From NCBI GenBank assembly GCA_945862035.1, contig CAMAXB010000002.1, positions 1 to 35,058 on the forward strand: 35,058 bases of DNA, read 5' to 3'. The stretch is from Opitutus sp. GAS368 (GTDB lineage: Bacteria > Verrucomicrobiota > Verrucomicrobiia > Opitutales > Opitutaceae). Below the pieces are notes generated by a model. The model had not been told where the DNA came from. It ran no database searches and saw nothing but the letters and a program-made list of their open reading frames with translations. The position numbers were made by a program, and so were the translations under genes. Below are positions 27,025 to 35,058 of this stretch, in pieces; position 1 is the stretch's first letter; the number at the start of each line of letters is the position of its first letter.

Positions 27025-29273
27025 TGACGCGACGCCGACTCCTTATCCTTTCCATGCTGCTGGCGGCCGCGGTCGGTGGCCCGGCCCGGGCGTCGGCGGC
27101 GGAGGCGGGCTTCGTCCTGCCCGACCGGCCCGTGTGGCAGGGGGAGGTCTTCCCGCTCGCGTACGAACTCGCGGTGCCGCGCAGCGAATTCTACAACGTC
27201 GACGGTCTGCTCGAGTGGGATCCGGCCCCGATCGTGATTCAGGAATGGTCGCGCCCGCAATTGGTCGAGCGCTCCATTGAGGGTACCCCGCTGGCGGTCG
27301 TCACGTACACCACGCGGGCGATGGCCCGGGAGGCCGGGGCGATCATCCTCGCGCCCGGTCGGCAGAAGATCGTGGTGCGGACCGGCGCGACGACGCGCAG
27401 CGGCGCGGCCCAGGCTCCGGTGACCGAGATTCGCGCGCTCGCCTCGCCGCCGCAGCGGCTCACCGTGCGCCCGCTGCCCGCGCCCGCGCCCGGAGGATTT
27501 ACCGGCGGCGTGGGCCGCTTTACCCTGACGGGTGCGGTCGAGCCCCTGACGGTGGAGGTCGGCGAGCCCGTGCGCTGGACTCTGACGCTCGACGGCGAGG
27601 GCAGCTGGCCCTTCATCAGCGGCCTACCCCCGCGCTCGGTCTCGCGCGACTTCCGCGCCCCGCTGCCGCCCGAGGTACGCCGGACCTCACGCGAGGGCGC
27701 GCTCTTTACCTCAACGCTGGCGGAGTCGGTCGTCCTGGTGCCAACCAAGCCGGGTCCGCACGTGCTCGGCCCCGTCACGATGGCGTACTTCGATCCGAAC
27801 CGCGGCACCTACGAAACCCTGGAAGTGCCGGCGGTCACGATCACCGTGACCGGAACCGCCCTGGCCGAGGACACGCCCTCGGCGGAGGCGGCGACCGCGT
27901 CGACGGCGGTTGCCCCGGCGGATCCGATCCGTCCCGAGGCCGTGCTGCCCGGTGATCCGGTTCTCCCGGCCGGTGAAGTTCCCCTCCCGCTGTCGCCGGA
28001 AGCCTGGCACCGGGGCCTGCTGCTGACGCTGGTGTTGCCCGGTCTCGCGTGGCTGGTCTTTGCGGTGCAGCGCACCTGGCGCCGCGACCCTTGGCGGCCC
28101 CAGCGCGAGGCGCGCGATCATCTCGTTTCGACGCTGCGGCGGTTGCGATCGGCGGCGGATGAGACCGCGCGCCGGCCGCTCCTGCGGCGCTGGCAACACG
28201 ACGCGGCCTTGCTTTGGGGGCGTACCGAGGCGGCGCCGATCCCGGAAGCGTTCGGACCGGAGGCAACGTGGGGTATGCTCTGGCGCGAAGCGGAGGCGGC
28301 CCTTTACGCGCCGGCCCCGACGCTTTCCCCCGACTGGGTGGTGCGGGCCGAGGCCGCGTTGGCGGCCAAGCGGGTTCGGGCCTTTCCGTTTCTGCGAGTT
28401 TTCCATCCACAGAATCTCGCCCCCTTTCTGGCCATCGTGCTGGTGCTCGGATGGACACCGGACCTGCAGGCGCAGGCGACGACGACGGCCGTGGTGGCGG
28501 CCGATCCCATCGCGGCGTACCGCGCGGGAAACTTTGCGGCGGCGGAGGCGGCGTGGCGAAGCGCCGTGCAGGCCCGTCCGACCGATGTGGCCGCGCGGTA
28601 TAATCTCTCCCTCGCGCTCGCCCAGCGTGGCCGCTGGGGCGAGTCGGCGGCGCAGGCGATTGCCGCCTTTGTTCAGGACCCGCGTCAGCCCGGGGTACGT
28701 GCGCAGCTCGACCTCGCGCTCGATCGCGCCGGTTACCTGCCCCCTGAGGTCGTGGCCTTGCAGCAGGCCAACCAGCTTGAGGCAGTGATCCTCTGGGCCT
28801 CGCCGGCGCAATGGCAGCGCGTGGTGATCGCGTGCGCGGGCATCGGATCCCTCGGCCTGATACTGCTGCTCGCCCACGGCTTCCATCCCGACCGGCGACG
28901 GCTCCGGGCGGGGCTGGGACTGCTGGCGTTCGGGCTGATCGGGACGGCGGTGGGCGGGGCAGCCCTGCGCGTCTTCGGCCCCTTTGCGGACCGTGAACTC
29001 CATGTGGTCTGGCAGGACACGCTGCTCCGCTCGGTGCCGATCGAGGGCGAGATCGCGCAGGAGACGAGTGCGCTGCCGGCGGGAGCGCTCGCAACGGTCG
29101 ACCGCCGATTCCTCGGCTGGTCGCGCCTGACCTTCGCGGAAGGAGCGACGGGCTGGGTGCGCGGGGAAATGCTCGTGCCCATCTGGCGGGCGCCCGAGGC
29201 GGTCGCGCCGGTGCCGATTCCGCCGGCGGGCGCGCGTCCGCCCTTGTCCGGACCGGCGCCGGCTGCGAGGTGA
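27021..29273 (+). CDS. BatD-like protein with C-terminal TPR and SH3-like region (BatD/BatE-type fusion)
   Basis: N-terminal oxygen-tolerance domain (VEPLTVEVGEPVRWTLTLDGEG); AYRAGNFAAAEAAWRSAVQARPTDVAARYNLSLALAQRG TPR; terminal SH3-like ATVDRRFLGWSRLTFAEGATGWVRGEMLVPI. Confidence 0.8.
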   Translation: MMTRRRLLILSMLLAAAVGGPARASAAEAGFVLPDRPVWQGEVFPLAYELAVPRSEFYNVDGLLEWDPAPIVIQEWSRPQLVERSIEGTPLAVVTYTTRAMAREAGAIILAPGRQKIVVRTGATTRSGAAQAPVTEIRALASPPQRLTVRPLPAPAPGGFTGGVGRFTLTGAVEPLTVEVGEPVRWTLTLDGEGSWPFISGLPPRSVSRDFRAPLPPEVRRTSREGALFTSTLAESVVLVPTKPGPHVLGPVTMAYFDPNRGTYETLEVPAVTITVTGTALAEDTPSAEAATASTAVAPADPIRPEAVLPGDPVLPAGEVPLPLSPEAWHRGLLLTLVLPGLAWLVFAVQRTWRRDPWRPQREARDHLVSTLRRLRSAADETARRPLLRRWQHDAALLWGRTEAAPIPEAFGPEATWGMLWREAEAALYAPAPTLSPDWVVRAEAALAAKRVRAFPFLRVFHPQNLAPFLAIVLVLGWTPDLQAQATTTAVVAADPIAAYRAGNFAAAEAAWRSAVQARPTDVAARYNLSLALAQRGRWGESAAQAIAAFVQDPRQPGVRAQLDLALDRAGYLPPEVVALQQANQLEAVILWASPAQWQRVVIACAGIGSLGLILLLAHGFHPDRRRLRAGLGLLAFGLIGTAVGGAALRVFGPFADRELHVVWQDTLLRSVPIEGEIAQETSALPAGALATVDRRFLGWSRLTFAEGATGWVRGEMLVPIWRAPEAVAPVPIPPAGARPPLSGPAPAAR

Positions 29274-29434
29274 TTTTCGATTTTCGAATTTCAATTTTCG
29301 AATGAAGAGGGCGCCCCAGTCCCTCCTTCAGTCGGCTCCGTTCTTCGTGTAGCTCGGGGTGATCTTTCCGCCGATGGTCTGATCCAATCGAAATTCAAAA
29401 ATCGAAATTCGAAAATCCTCCCTCCGCTGCTCCC

Positions 29435-29764
29435 ATGAAAATCGAGAACCTCCCCTTCAACACGATCGACTGGGCCGCGCTGATTCCTGAGCGGAAGCCC
29501 GGCGAGACCGGCTGGGCGGACTGGCGCGTGGTTCAGTTCGGACCGATCCGCGTGCGCATGCTCGAGTATTCCCCGGGCTACAAGGCGGACCACTGGTGCT
29601 CGAAAGGCCACATCCTGCTCTGCCTCAAGGGAGAGCTGCACACGGAGCTCGCGGACGGCCGCGTGTTCGTGCTGAAGCCGGGCATGAGCTATCAGGTTGC
29701 CGACCAAGCCGAGCCCCATCGCTCGTGGACCACGCCCGGGGCGACCCTTTTCGTGGTCGATTGA
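29435..29764 (+). CDS. Small cupin-fold protein (DHWC motif)
   Basis: VRMLEYSPGYKADHWCSKGHILLCLKGELHTELADGRVFVLKPGMSYQVAD. Confidence 0.75.
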   Translation: MKIENLPFNTIDWAALIPERKPGETGWADWRVVQFGPIRVRMLEYSPGYKADHWCSKGHILLCLKGELHTELADGRVFVLKPGMSYQVADQAEPHRSWTTPGATLFVVD

Positions 29765-29912
29765 TCTTCAGGCCCCGCCGTCTCGGCAGCCGCCTCAGGC
29801 GGGGGTGATGAGTGGACGGGAGCTCGTGGTTAGCGGGAGGGGTGAGGGCTCGGACACCTTCGTCAGCGAAGGCGCTTGGCAGCGCCGGGGTCCTCTGACT
29901 TATCTTCTCGGA

Positions 29913-30161
29913 ATGAATTACCGGACGAAGGCGGAGTTTTTTATTCAAGGCATCACCAAGGGCGCGATCGATGCCCCCGAGGTGATCGCGTGGGCGGACG
30001 AGGTCATTGTCTCGGCCGCAAAGACCGAGGACTGGATGATCGACATTTCCACCTGTGGCCCGGAAGACCGCCTCGTCGTGCTGAGCCACCTCAACACGGT
30101 CAAAGGCCAGGCGGACCAGGCCGAGCTTGCCGCCCTGCTCAAGGCGCGCGGGATCGAGTGA
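29913..30161 (+). CDS. Small hypothetical protein
   Basis: 82-aa ORF MNYRTKAEFFIQGITKGAIDAPEVIAWADEVIV...; plausible internal ATG of the longer ORF. Confidence 0.6.
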   Translation: MNYRTKAEFFIQGITKGAIDAPEVIAWADEVIVSAAKTEDWMIDISTCGPEDRLVVLSHLNTVKGQADQAELAALLKARGIE

Positions 30162-30305
30162 CGCCCTGGGCGAATTGACGGTCGAGGGAGGCGAATGCCA
30201 TCGCCCTAAGGATCGAGCGACCATCGCGCCCCCCTGGCCGCGTTTGATGACGAATCGGTTTGGCGAAAGGTTAAAGGCGGGGCGGCCCCTCGGGTTCGAC
30301 TCCGA

Positions 30306-30323
30306 ACGCAGGCTACCCTGCGT
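30306..30323. terminator. Hairpin downstream of the PIN toxin gene
   Basis: ACGCAGG-CTAC-CCTGCGT. Confidence 0.35.
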
Positions 30324-30334
30324 AGAGGGTGGAT

Positions 30335-30742
30335 TTACGAAAAGGGATTCAGCACGTTGACGCCTGAACGCTGGAAATCGGTGACGTTGCGGGTCACGAC
30401 CGTGAGCTTGTGCTCCAGGCCCAGGGCGGCGATGAGCCCGTCTGAGACCGGGAGGGGCTGGTGTGGCGCCAGGCGGCCCCAACGGTCGGCCACGGCTGCC
30501 GAAATGGGGAGGATTCGTTCAGCGTAGTAGGCCTCAAGGCCCAGCAGCCATCGTTCGAGCGCGCCCGCGGCCTTGGGATCCTTGCTGCGGTGAAGTTCAA
30601 TTCCCCGGCGAATTTCTCCGAGGGTGATCACGCTCAGGTAGAGTTCCTCGGGCTCCACGCTTGCGATCCACGCCGAGACACCCGAATTGCAGGGTTTCCG
30701 CCGAAGCTCGGAGATGATGCAGGTGTCGAGGAGGTAGGGCAT
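30335..30742 (-). CDS. PIN-domain toxin, VapC/FitB family
   Basis: YLLDTCIISELRRKP, SVITLGEIRRGIE, VSDGLIAALGLEHKLTVVTRNVTDFQ. Confidence 0.93.
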   Translation of the reverse strand: MPYLLDTCIISELRRKPCNSGVSAWIASVEPEELYLSVITLGEIRRGIELHRSKDPKAAGALERWLLGLEAYYAERILPISAAVADRWGRLAPHQPLPVSDGLIAALGLEHKLTVVTRNVTDFQRSGVNVLNPFS

Positions 30743-30978
30743 CAGAGCTCGATCGTCCGGGGGAGGTCGATCGCACGAGGGAACTCCAAGTCACCCCCTG
30801 GGGGAATATCCCGGAGATACTCGAGGAAGTCCCGCTTGGGGTCCTGGCGTTTGCCGATTAAGGCGGAGCGCAGTAGTCGTCGATGAGCCTCCTCAACGGA
30901 GACGCCTTGGGCGGCGGCGTTGCTGCGGAGTTTCCTCACCACGGCGGTCGGGATGTCACGGACGAGGAGTTGCGGCAT
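30742..30978 (-). CDS. FitA-like ribbon-helix-helix antitoxin
   Basis: MPQLLVRDIPTAVVRKLRSNAAAQGVSVEEAHRRLLRSAL; overlaps the toxin start. Confidence 0.9.
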   Translation of the reverse strand: MPQLLVRDIPTAVVRKLRSNAAAQGVSVEEAHRRLLRSALIGKRQDPKRDFLEYLRDIPPGGDLEFPRAIDLPRTIEL

Positions 30979-30988
30979 GAATCCAGAC

Positions 30989-31005
30989 TGCTATCACTGA
31001 TAGCA
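30989..31005 (-). promoter_or_regulatory. Palindromic candidate operator of the toxin-antitoxin operon
   Basis: TGCTATCA-C-TGATAGCA perfect 8-bp arms; minus-strand TTGACA (31008-31013) immediately upstream. Confidence 0.6.
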
Positions 31006-31403
31006 CGTGTCAAGGGGCCCGGATTTGAGCGCCGCCAAGGGGATAAAGCCTCCAGACTGGGGTCAACGACCCCGGCAATCTTTGAATGATTCAACGCAGT
31101 TCCCTCTAGGATCAGTAGGTAGAGGTGGCAGAAGCCGTTCATCTCGATACGAAGCCCACACGACCACGTTCGGATCACAACCCATGGAACCACATGGGAA
31201 GCTGTAGATGCCCCGCCGTCGTCCCGCGGCAGCGGGAGGACGGTACGCCAGATAATGACCCCGTCAGTTCGGAGGGAGTCAAGGGAGGCGCCGGCTCGCC
31301 TCGCTAGCCGGGCAGCTCGACTGCGGTCGAGTCTCGTTCCTTCCCTCGCGCTGCACGATTGACCCCCACTGCCTAAGAAGCGAAAAATTCGGCACGCAGA
31401 AAC

Positions 31404-31479
31404 GGGCCGATAGCTTAATGGTTAAAGCAGGGGACTCATAATCCCTTGAGTCTGGGTTCGAATCCCAGTCGGCCCACCA
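31404..31479 (+). tRNA. tRNA with CAT anticodon, probably tRNA-Ile2 (lysidine type)
   Basis: GGGCCGA/TCGGCCC acceptor, GGGGA-CTCATAA-TCCCT anticodon arm, CTGGG-TTCGAAT-CCCAG T arm, encoded CCA; C4-G69 and C5-G68 pairs. Confidence 0.9.
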
Positions 31480-31506
31480 AACAAAGTTTGGTGGCACGTC
31501 GGGATG
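31461..31506 (+). repeat. 46-bp direct repeat, copy 1 (tRNA 3' end plus downstream hairpin)
   Basis: AATCCCAGTCGGCCCACCAAACAAAGTTTGGTGGCACGTCGGGATG; identical at 31596-31641. Confidence 0.92.
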
Positions 31507-31595
31507 AGAACCCATGGGTTCGACGAAGTCCCGCCTCGCGGGACGAAGAAGGATCGACCGAAGGTCGAGGGCGTAGCCCTGAGCGGTAGCGAATC

Positions 31596-31641
31596 AATCC
31601 CAGTCGGCCCACCAAACAAAGTTTGGTGGCACGTCGGGATG
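31596..31641 (+). repeat. 46-bp direct repeat, copy 2
   Basis: Exact copy 135 bp downstream of copy 1. Confidence 0.92.
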
Positions 31642-31802
31642 TGGCCATGGTCCACCGTAAGAGCGGCCCCGGCCCCTGCGGGGGAGGAACCCTGATTCTC
31701 ACGCGCTTTGCCGTGGAGGGCTCGCGTTCTTTGGGTTTGGCGGCTAGCGTCATAGGGTTGACGTTCTTGTCTTCGTTTCCTTGCCCTCTCCCTCTCCCGG
31801 CC

Positions 31803-32627
31803 ATGACGCTGCGACGCCTTCGGCTCACTCTTCCTGCGGCGCTGCTGTTGGCGGGGCTCCACGGTCAGACCCCGCCGTCCCCCGCGCCAGACGCGGCCCC
31901 TGTTGCGCCAGTCGCTCCGGACACGTCACTCGCCGTCCCTGCGCCCGTGGCTTCGGCCGAAGCGCCGCCGACGCCGCCCGTGGCTCCGGTCGCTTCTGCG
32001 CCTTCGTCGGCCACCCCTGCGCGAACCCTCACCAAGGAGGAGGCGCTCAAGGAAATTGACGCGGGGCTCGCGGCCTTTGACCTCACGGCCCGCGCGGAGC
32101 GGTCTCCGGTGATCCATGCCGCCATGATGACGCGGCTCACCCTCCTCCGGCAGCGGCGGGCGGATCTGGCCAAGGCCTTCAGCCCAGGTCGCTTTCGCGC
32201 GCTGCAGGCCTCGATTCTCCAGGAGGTGCAGGTGAGCGACAAGATCACGCCCGGCTTCGATCCCGATGGAGGCCGCCTGCGTCGCCCTCTGACCCTCGAC
32301 GAGTCGGTCAACACCGCCACCAGCGACGCGAACCGGATGCTCGCGCTCGACGCCGCCCGCCGGGAAGAACAGTACCGCACCGACCGCGCCGCGGAGGAGA
32401 CCTCGCGTCGTCTGATGGAGATGTCGCGCATCAACGCCGACCTCTCCCGCCTGTCGGGGCAGATTGATGCCTCGACGGTCGGCGACCCCATTCGCCGCGC
32501 CGAGCTGACCACGCGGCTGCGCGAACTCGAGCAGGAGCGCACCCGGCTGGAACTATCCTCCCAGCCGACGACCTTCGACCAGCTCCGCGCGGAGATCCAG
32601 CGGGAAGCCGACCGCGCGAGACCGTAG
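31803..32627 (+). CDS. Secreted hypothetical protein with Pro/Ala-rich linker and coiled-coil-like C-terminus
   Basis: Signal peptide MTLRRLRLTLPAALLLAGLHGQ, PAPVAP-rich linker, charged helical tail. Confidence 0.65.
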   Translation: MTLRRLRLTLPAALLLAGLHGQTPPSPAPDAAPVAPVAPDTSLAVPAPVASAEAPPTPPVAPVASAPSSATPARTLTKEEALKEIDAGLAAFDLTARAERSPVIHAAMMTRLTLLRQRRADLAKAFSPGRFRALQASILQEVQVSDKITPGFDPDGGRLRRPLTLDESVNTATSDANRMLALDAARREEQYRTDRAAEETSRRLMEMSRINADLSRLSGQIDASTVGDPIRRAELTTRLRELEQERTRLELSSQPTTFDQLRAEIQREADRARP

Positions 32628-33020
32628 CGGCGGCGACGAGCCCGGATGCTGGAGACCGGATGCCGGAGTCGGAAGATCTGAAACCTGAGTTTCCAGAGGT
32701 CAGAAGTTAGGCGGGGACGGAGCGGGCACGGCCGTTGTAGCTGGGTCGCCGACCCCGGTCCGTTGGGTGGAGCGACTTGCCCCCAAGACGCTGGTTTTCA
32801 TTCGGCGGAGGCGGAATTGAGATCTGAAACTGCAAACCTGAGACCCGAGTTGGTGTCCATAGGTGGGGAGTCGGAGGTCGGCCAAGTGTTACCCTTGTCC
32901 TGACCATACCGCCTCCAGCCTCCAGTCTCCAGCCTCCGGCTTCCGGTCTCATCCATTCGTCCTTTCCCCGGGCTCCGCTCACCGCTTCACTGGACGAATG
33001 CGAAGGAGCGAGCGCAGTCC

Positions 33021-33656
33021 ATGAAAGCCGTGCTGGCGGTGCTGCGCGCCTATCCGCTACTTTTCGCCGCGGCCGTGGTGGCGGCGTTGGTCGTGCAGCT
33101 CAATCCCGCGTGGCGGGGGATCCTCATCTATGACCGCACGGCCATCGGCAGCGGCGAGGTCTGGCGCTTGTGGACGGGGCACCTGGTGCACTTTGGCTGG
33201 CCGCACTTCATCGCCGATGTGGGGCTCCTGGCGATTCTTGGTCACGCCTTGGGGCGGACGCACGCATGCTTCAGTCGGTTGGCGTTCGCGGTCATGCCCC
33301 CGTTCATCTCGCTCTGCCTCTACGTGTTTGAACCGGCGATGCAGCGCTACGCGGGCCTGAGTGCGCTGGATCTGGGGATGCTCCTCTACCTCGCGGGCCG
33401 CGGTTGGCAGCGCAATTGGCGCGACTGGTTCTGGCCGGCGATCCTCGCGATCTACGTGATCGAACTCGGCCTCGAGATCACGCGGGGCGGCGAGGGCGGG
33501 GGGGTGATTCGCTTCGATGACCCGAGTGTCCGGGTGGCGACCGGCGCCCACCTGGCTGGGGCCGCGTATGCGGTGGCGGCGTGGGTGGTTGCGCGGCGGC
33601 GGGAGCGGGGGGAGGACGGAGGACGGGAGGCGGGAGACGGGAAACCGGATGACTGA
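33021..33656 (+). CDS. Rhombosortase/rhomboid-like intramembrane serine protease
   Basis: WRLWTGHLVHFGWPHFIADVGLLAILG; YAGLSALDLG (nucleophile GxS) and GAHLAGAAYA (catalytic His). Confidence 0.75.
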   Translation: MKAVLAVLRAYPLLFAAAVVAALVVQLNPAWRGILIYDRTAIGSGEVWRLWTGHLVHFGWPHFIADVGLLAILGHALGRTHACFSRLAFAVMPPFISLCLYVFEPAMQRYAGLSALDLGMLLYLAGRGWQRNWRDWFWPAILAIYVIELGLEITRGGEGGGVIRFDDPSVRVATGAHLAGAAYAVAAWVVARRRERGEDGGREAGDGKPDD

Positions 33657-33783
33657 AACGTGAGACCTGAGTTTCCGGAGGGTCCGGGCAGGAGCGTCGA
33701 TTCTGGCAATCCTCGTGTAACCTATTGGGTTACTTTCGCCGAAACTCGCGCTTCGCCGGATTCCTGTTCTCCTCGGACTCCGC

Positions 33784-34491
33784 ATGACGACCTTTACTGA
33801 GCCGGCCGGCTATCCTCGCGTGCGGCGCGTGGGGAGCTTTCAGGAGCTGCTCACCACGCCGATGGCGAATGGGGTGAATGCCCTCTGCTGGGAACGATCG
33901 CTCGCCGGCAATTTCGGCGAGGTCGCACGTGCGCTGGGCTCCGGCGAGGGCATTGTTGCGATCGACGAGGATACGTTGCGGGCCCTGTCGGTGAGTGCCG
34001 CCGGCCGTAGGGCGATTGAGGTCATGCTCGCCGATCAGCGGCTTCTGCGCGACCAGGGCCTCTCGCCCGAGCTGAACATCATCCACGCTTACCCGCGGGA
34101 TGAGGAGGCGGAGGGCATCCCGACGGATGTGTTCTCCTATCACGTCGACAGCGCGCCGGTGCCAGCCGACACTTGGCTCTGCACCTACTTTGGGGCCACC
34201 AGCGAGGGCTTGCTCAACGAGGAAGCGCAGCGGCGGGTGGACGTGCCCGAGACGCGCGCCGCGCTGCTCCGTCTCTTTGGCGGGGCCGAGGGCGTGGACT
34301 TTGAGGAGTTCCTCCGCGATCGCTGCTACGATCTGCACTACGCGCCGCTTCCGGGGGCGCGGCCCTACGCGTTTGGGATCGGCAGTCTCTGGCGCATCGC
34401 CTGCGCGACGCCCGAAAATCCCGTCCTGCCTTGCGTTCACCGCGCGCCCGAAACCAAACCCGGCGACGTGCGGTTGATGATGATCAGCTGA
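33784..34491 (+). CDS. Hypothetical protein with HxD...H iron-site-like signature (DUF1826-like)
   Basis: FSYHVDSAPVPADTWLCTYFG and PCVHRAPETKPGDVRLMMI. Confidence 0.55.
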   Translation: MTTFTEPAGYPRVRRVGSFQELLTTPMANGVNALCWERSLAGNFGEVARALGSGEGIVAIDEDTLRALSVSAAGRRAIEVMLADQRLLRDQGLSPELNIIHAYPRDEEAEGIPTDVFSYHVDSAPVPADTWLCTYFGATSEGLLNEEAQRRVDVPETRAALLRLFGGAEGVDFEEFLRDRCYDLHYAPLPGARPYAFGIGSLWRIACATPENPVLPCVHRAPETKPGDVRLMMIS

Positions 34492-34545
34492 GGGTTCGGA
34501 CAAGCCGGGGTCGCTGACCCCGGCGGCGGGTTTGCTGAAACTGCT

Positions 34546-34968
34546 CTAGCCGAGCGCGGCGCGGGTCTTTTCCGGCATCGGCATGGCTTCCATGCGTCCG
34601 GCGGAGTCCTGGCTGACGTGCACCGTCGACATCCGCCCGTTGGCGACCTCGGTCCAGCGTCCGGCCCGGTCCTTTTCGAAGACGAAGGCGTAGGCGAGGT
34701 GGCTCGGTCCGGTCTCCGTGACCGTGCCGGTGATACGCACCACATCGCCGCACCGCAGGGGGCGGAGAAAGTTGCAGGCCGCCTCGCGTCGCGGCCACCC
34801 GAGGCGCACGCCCTCGGGCGTCGTGCTCATCATCGCCAGGCCAAGCGTCCGGAACCACTCATGCTCACACACCTCCATCCAACGATAGAAATTCGAGAAG
34901 TGCATGAGCCCGGCGGCATCCGTCTCGTGGAATTCAACCCGGCGCGTGATGGTGAAAGAGGAGGGCAT
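34546..34968 (-). CDS. Acyl-CoA thioesterase, 4HBT hotdog family
   Basis: RRVEFHETDAAGLMHFSNFYRWMEVCEHEWF active-site region; start at MPSSFTITRR. Confidence 0.9.
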   Translation of the reverse strand: MPSSFTITRRVEFHETDAAGLMHFSNFYRWMEVCEHEWFRTLGLAMMSTTPEGVRLGWPRREAACNFLRPLRCGDVVRITGTVTETGPSHLAYAFVFEKDRAGRWTEVANGRMSTVHVSQDSAGRMEAMPMPEKTRAALG

Positions 34969-35058
34969 GGATGGGGAGTGGGTAATGACCAATTACCAAT
35001 GGGCAATGACTAATGGGGACGGGTGGTGGTCGAGGGGAAGGATGTAGGGGGGGGGAGC

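Noticed and set aside
25096-29294. Long minus-strand ORFs opposite the Bat operon (25096..27015, 27711..29294)
   Set aside because: Arg/Gly/Pro-rich shadows of VWA and BatD genes.
31461-31641. CRISPR array
   Set aside because: Only two repeat copies, unit includes tRNA sequence, and no cas genes.
31422-31862. ORFs containing GGPTGIRTQTQGIMSPLL
   Set aside because: Reverse translation of the tRNA and its duplicated 3' end; a well-known type of spurious protein.

Overview
High-GC bacterial chromosome segment. Protein content (Opitutaceae-type TonB-dependent receptor, TonB-domain polyproteins, Bat/aerotolerance operon, rhombosortase) suggests Verrucomicrobiota, probably Opitutaceae; this is inference only. 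Housekeeping genes (ung, glycyl-tRNA synthetase, a tRNA-CAT) flank accessory islands: a Fic gene, three secreted multi-TonB_C-domain proteins, a MoxR-DUF58-BatA-BatB-BatD/E operon, and a FitA/VapC-type toxin-antitoxin pair. The strongest signal is a self-contained candidate regulon at about 9.3-22.1 kb. It centres on a sigma-54 enhancer-binding protein (EBP; receiver-AAA-Fis) whose receiver lacks the phospho-acceptor Asp and which has no adjacent histidine kinase. Two promoters, upstream of a TonB-dependent receptor and of a GltS symporter plus D-aminoacylase operon, carry the same 37-bp double-dyad motif (GTTGYY-N5-GRCAAC-N4-GTTGYT-N4-GRCAAC). In both, the motif starts exactly 68 bp before a -24/-12 sigma-54 element (TGGCATG-N4-NTGCT). 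A related arrangement precedes a DapB/ORD-like dehydrogenase, and a divergent -24/-12 element precedes a class-A beta-lactamase-fold hydrolase. I propose an envelope system for scavenging N-acyl-D-amino acids or D-glutamate (OM receptor, periplasmic deacylases, GltS). One of the two tandem deacylase genes has an in-frame TAG just before its HxH metal motif. All calls come from reading the sequence and the supplied ORF track; no database search was run.
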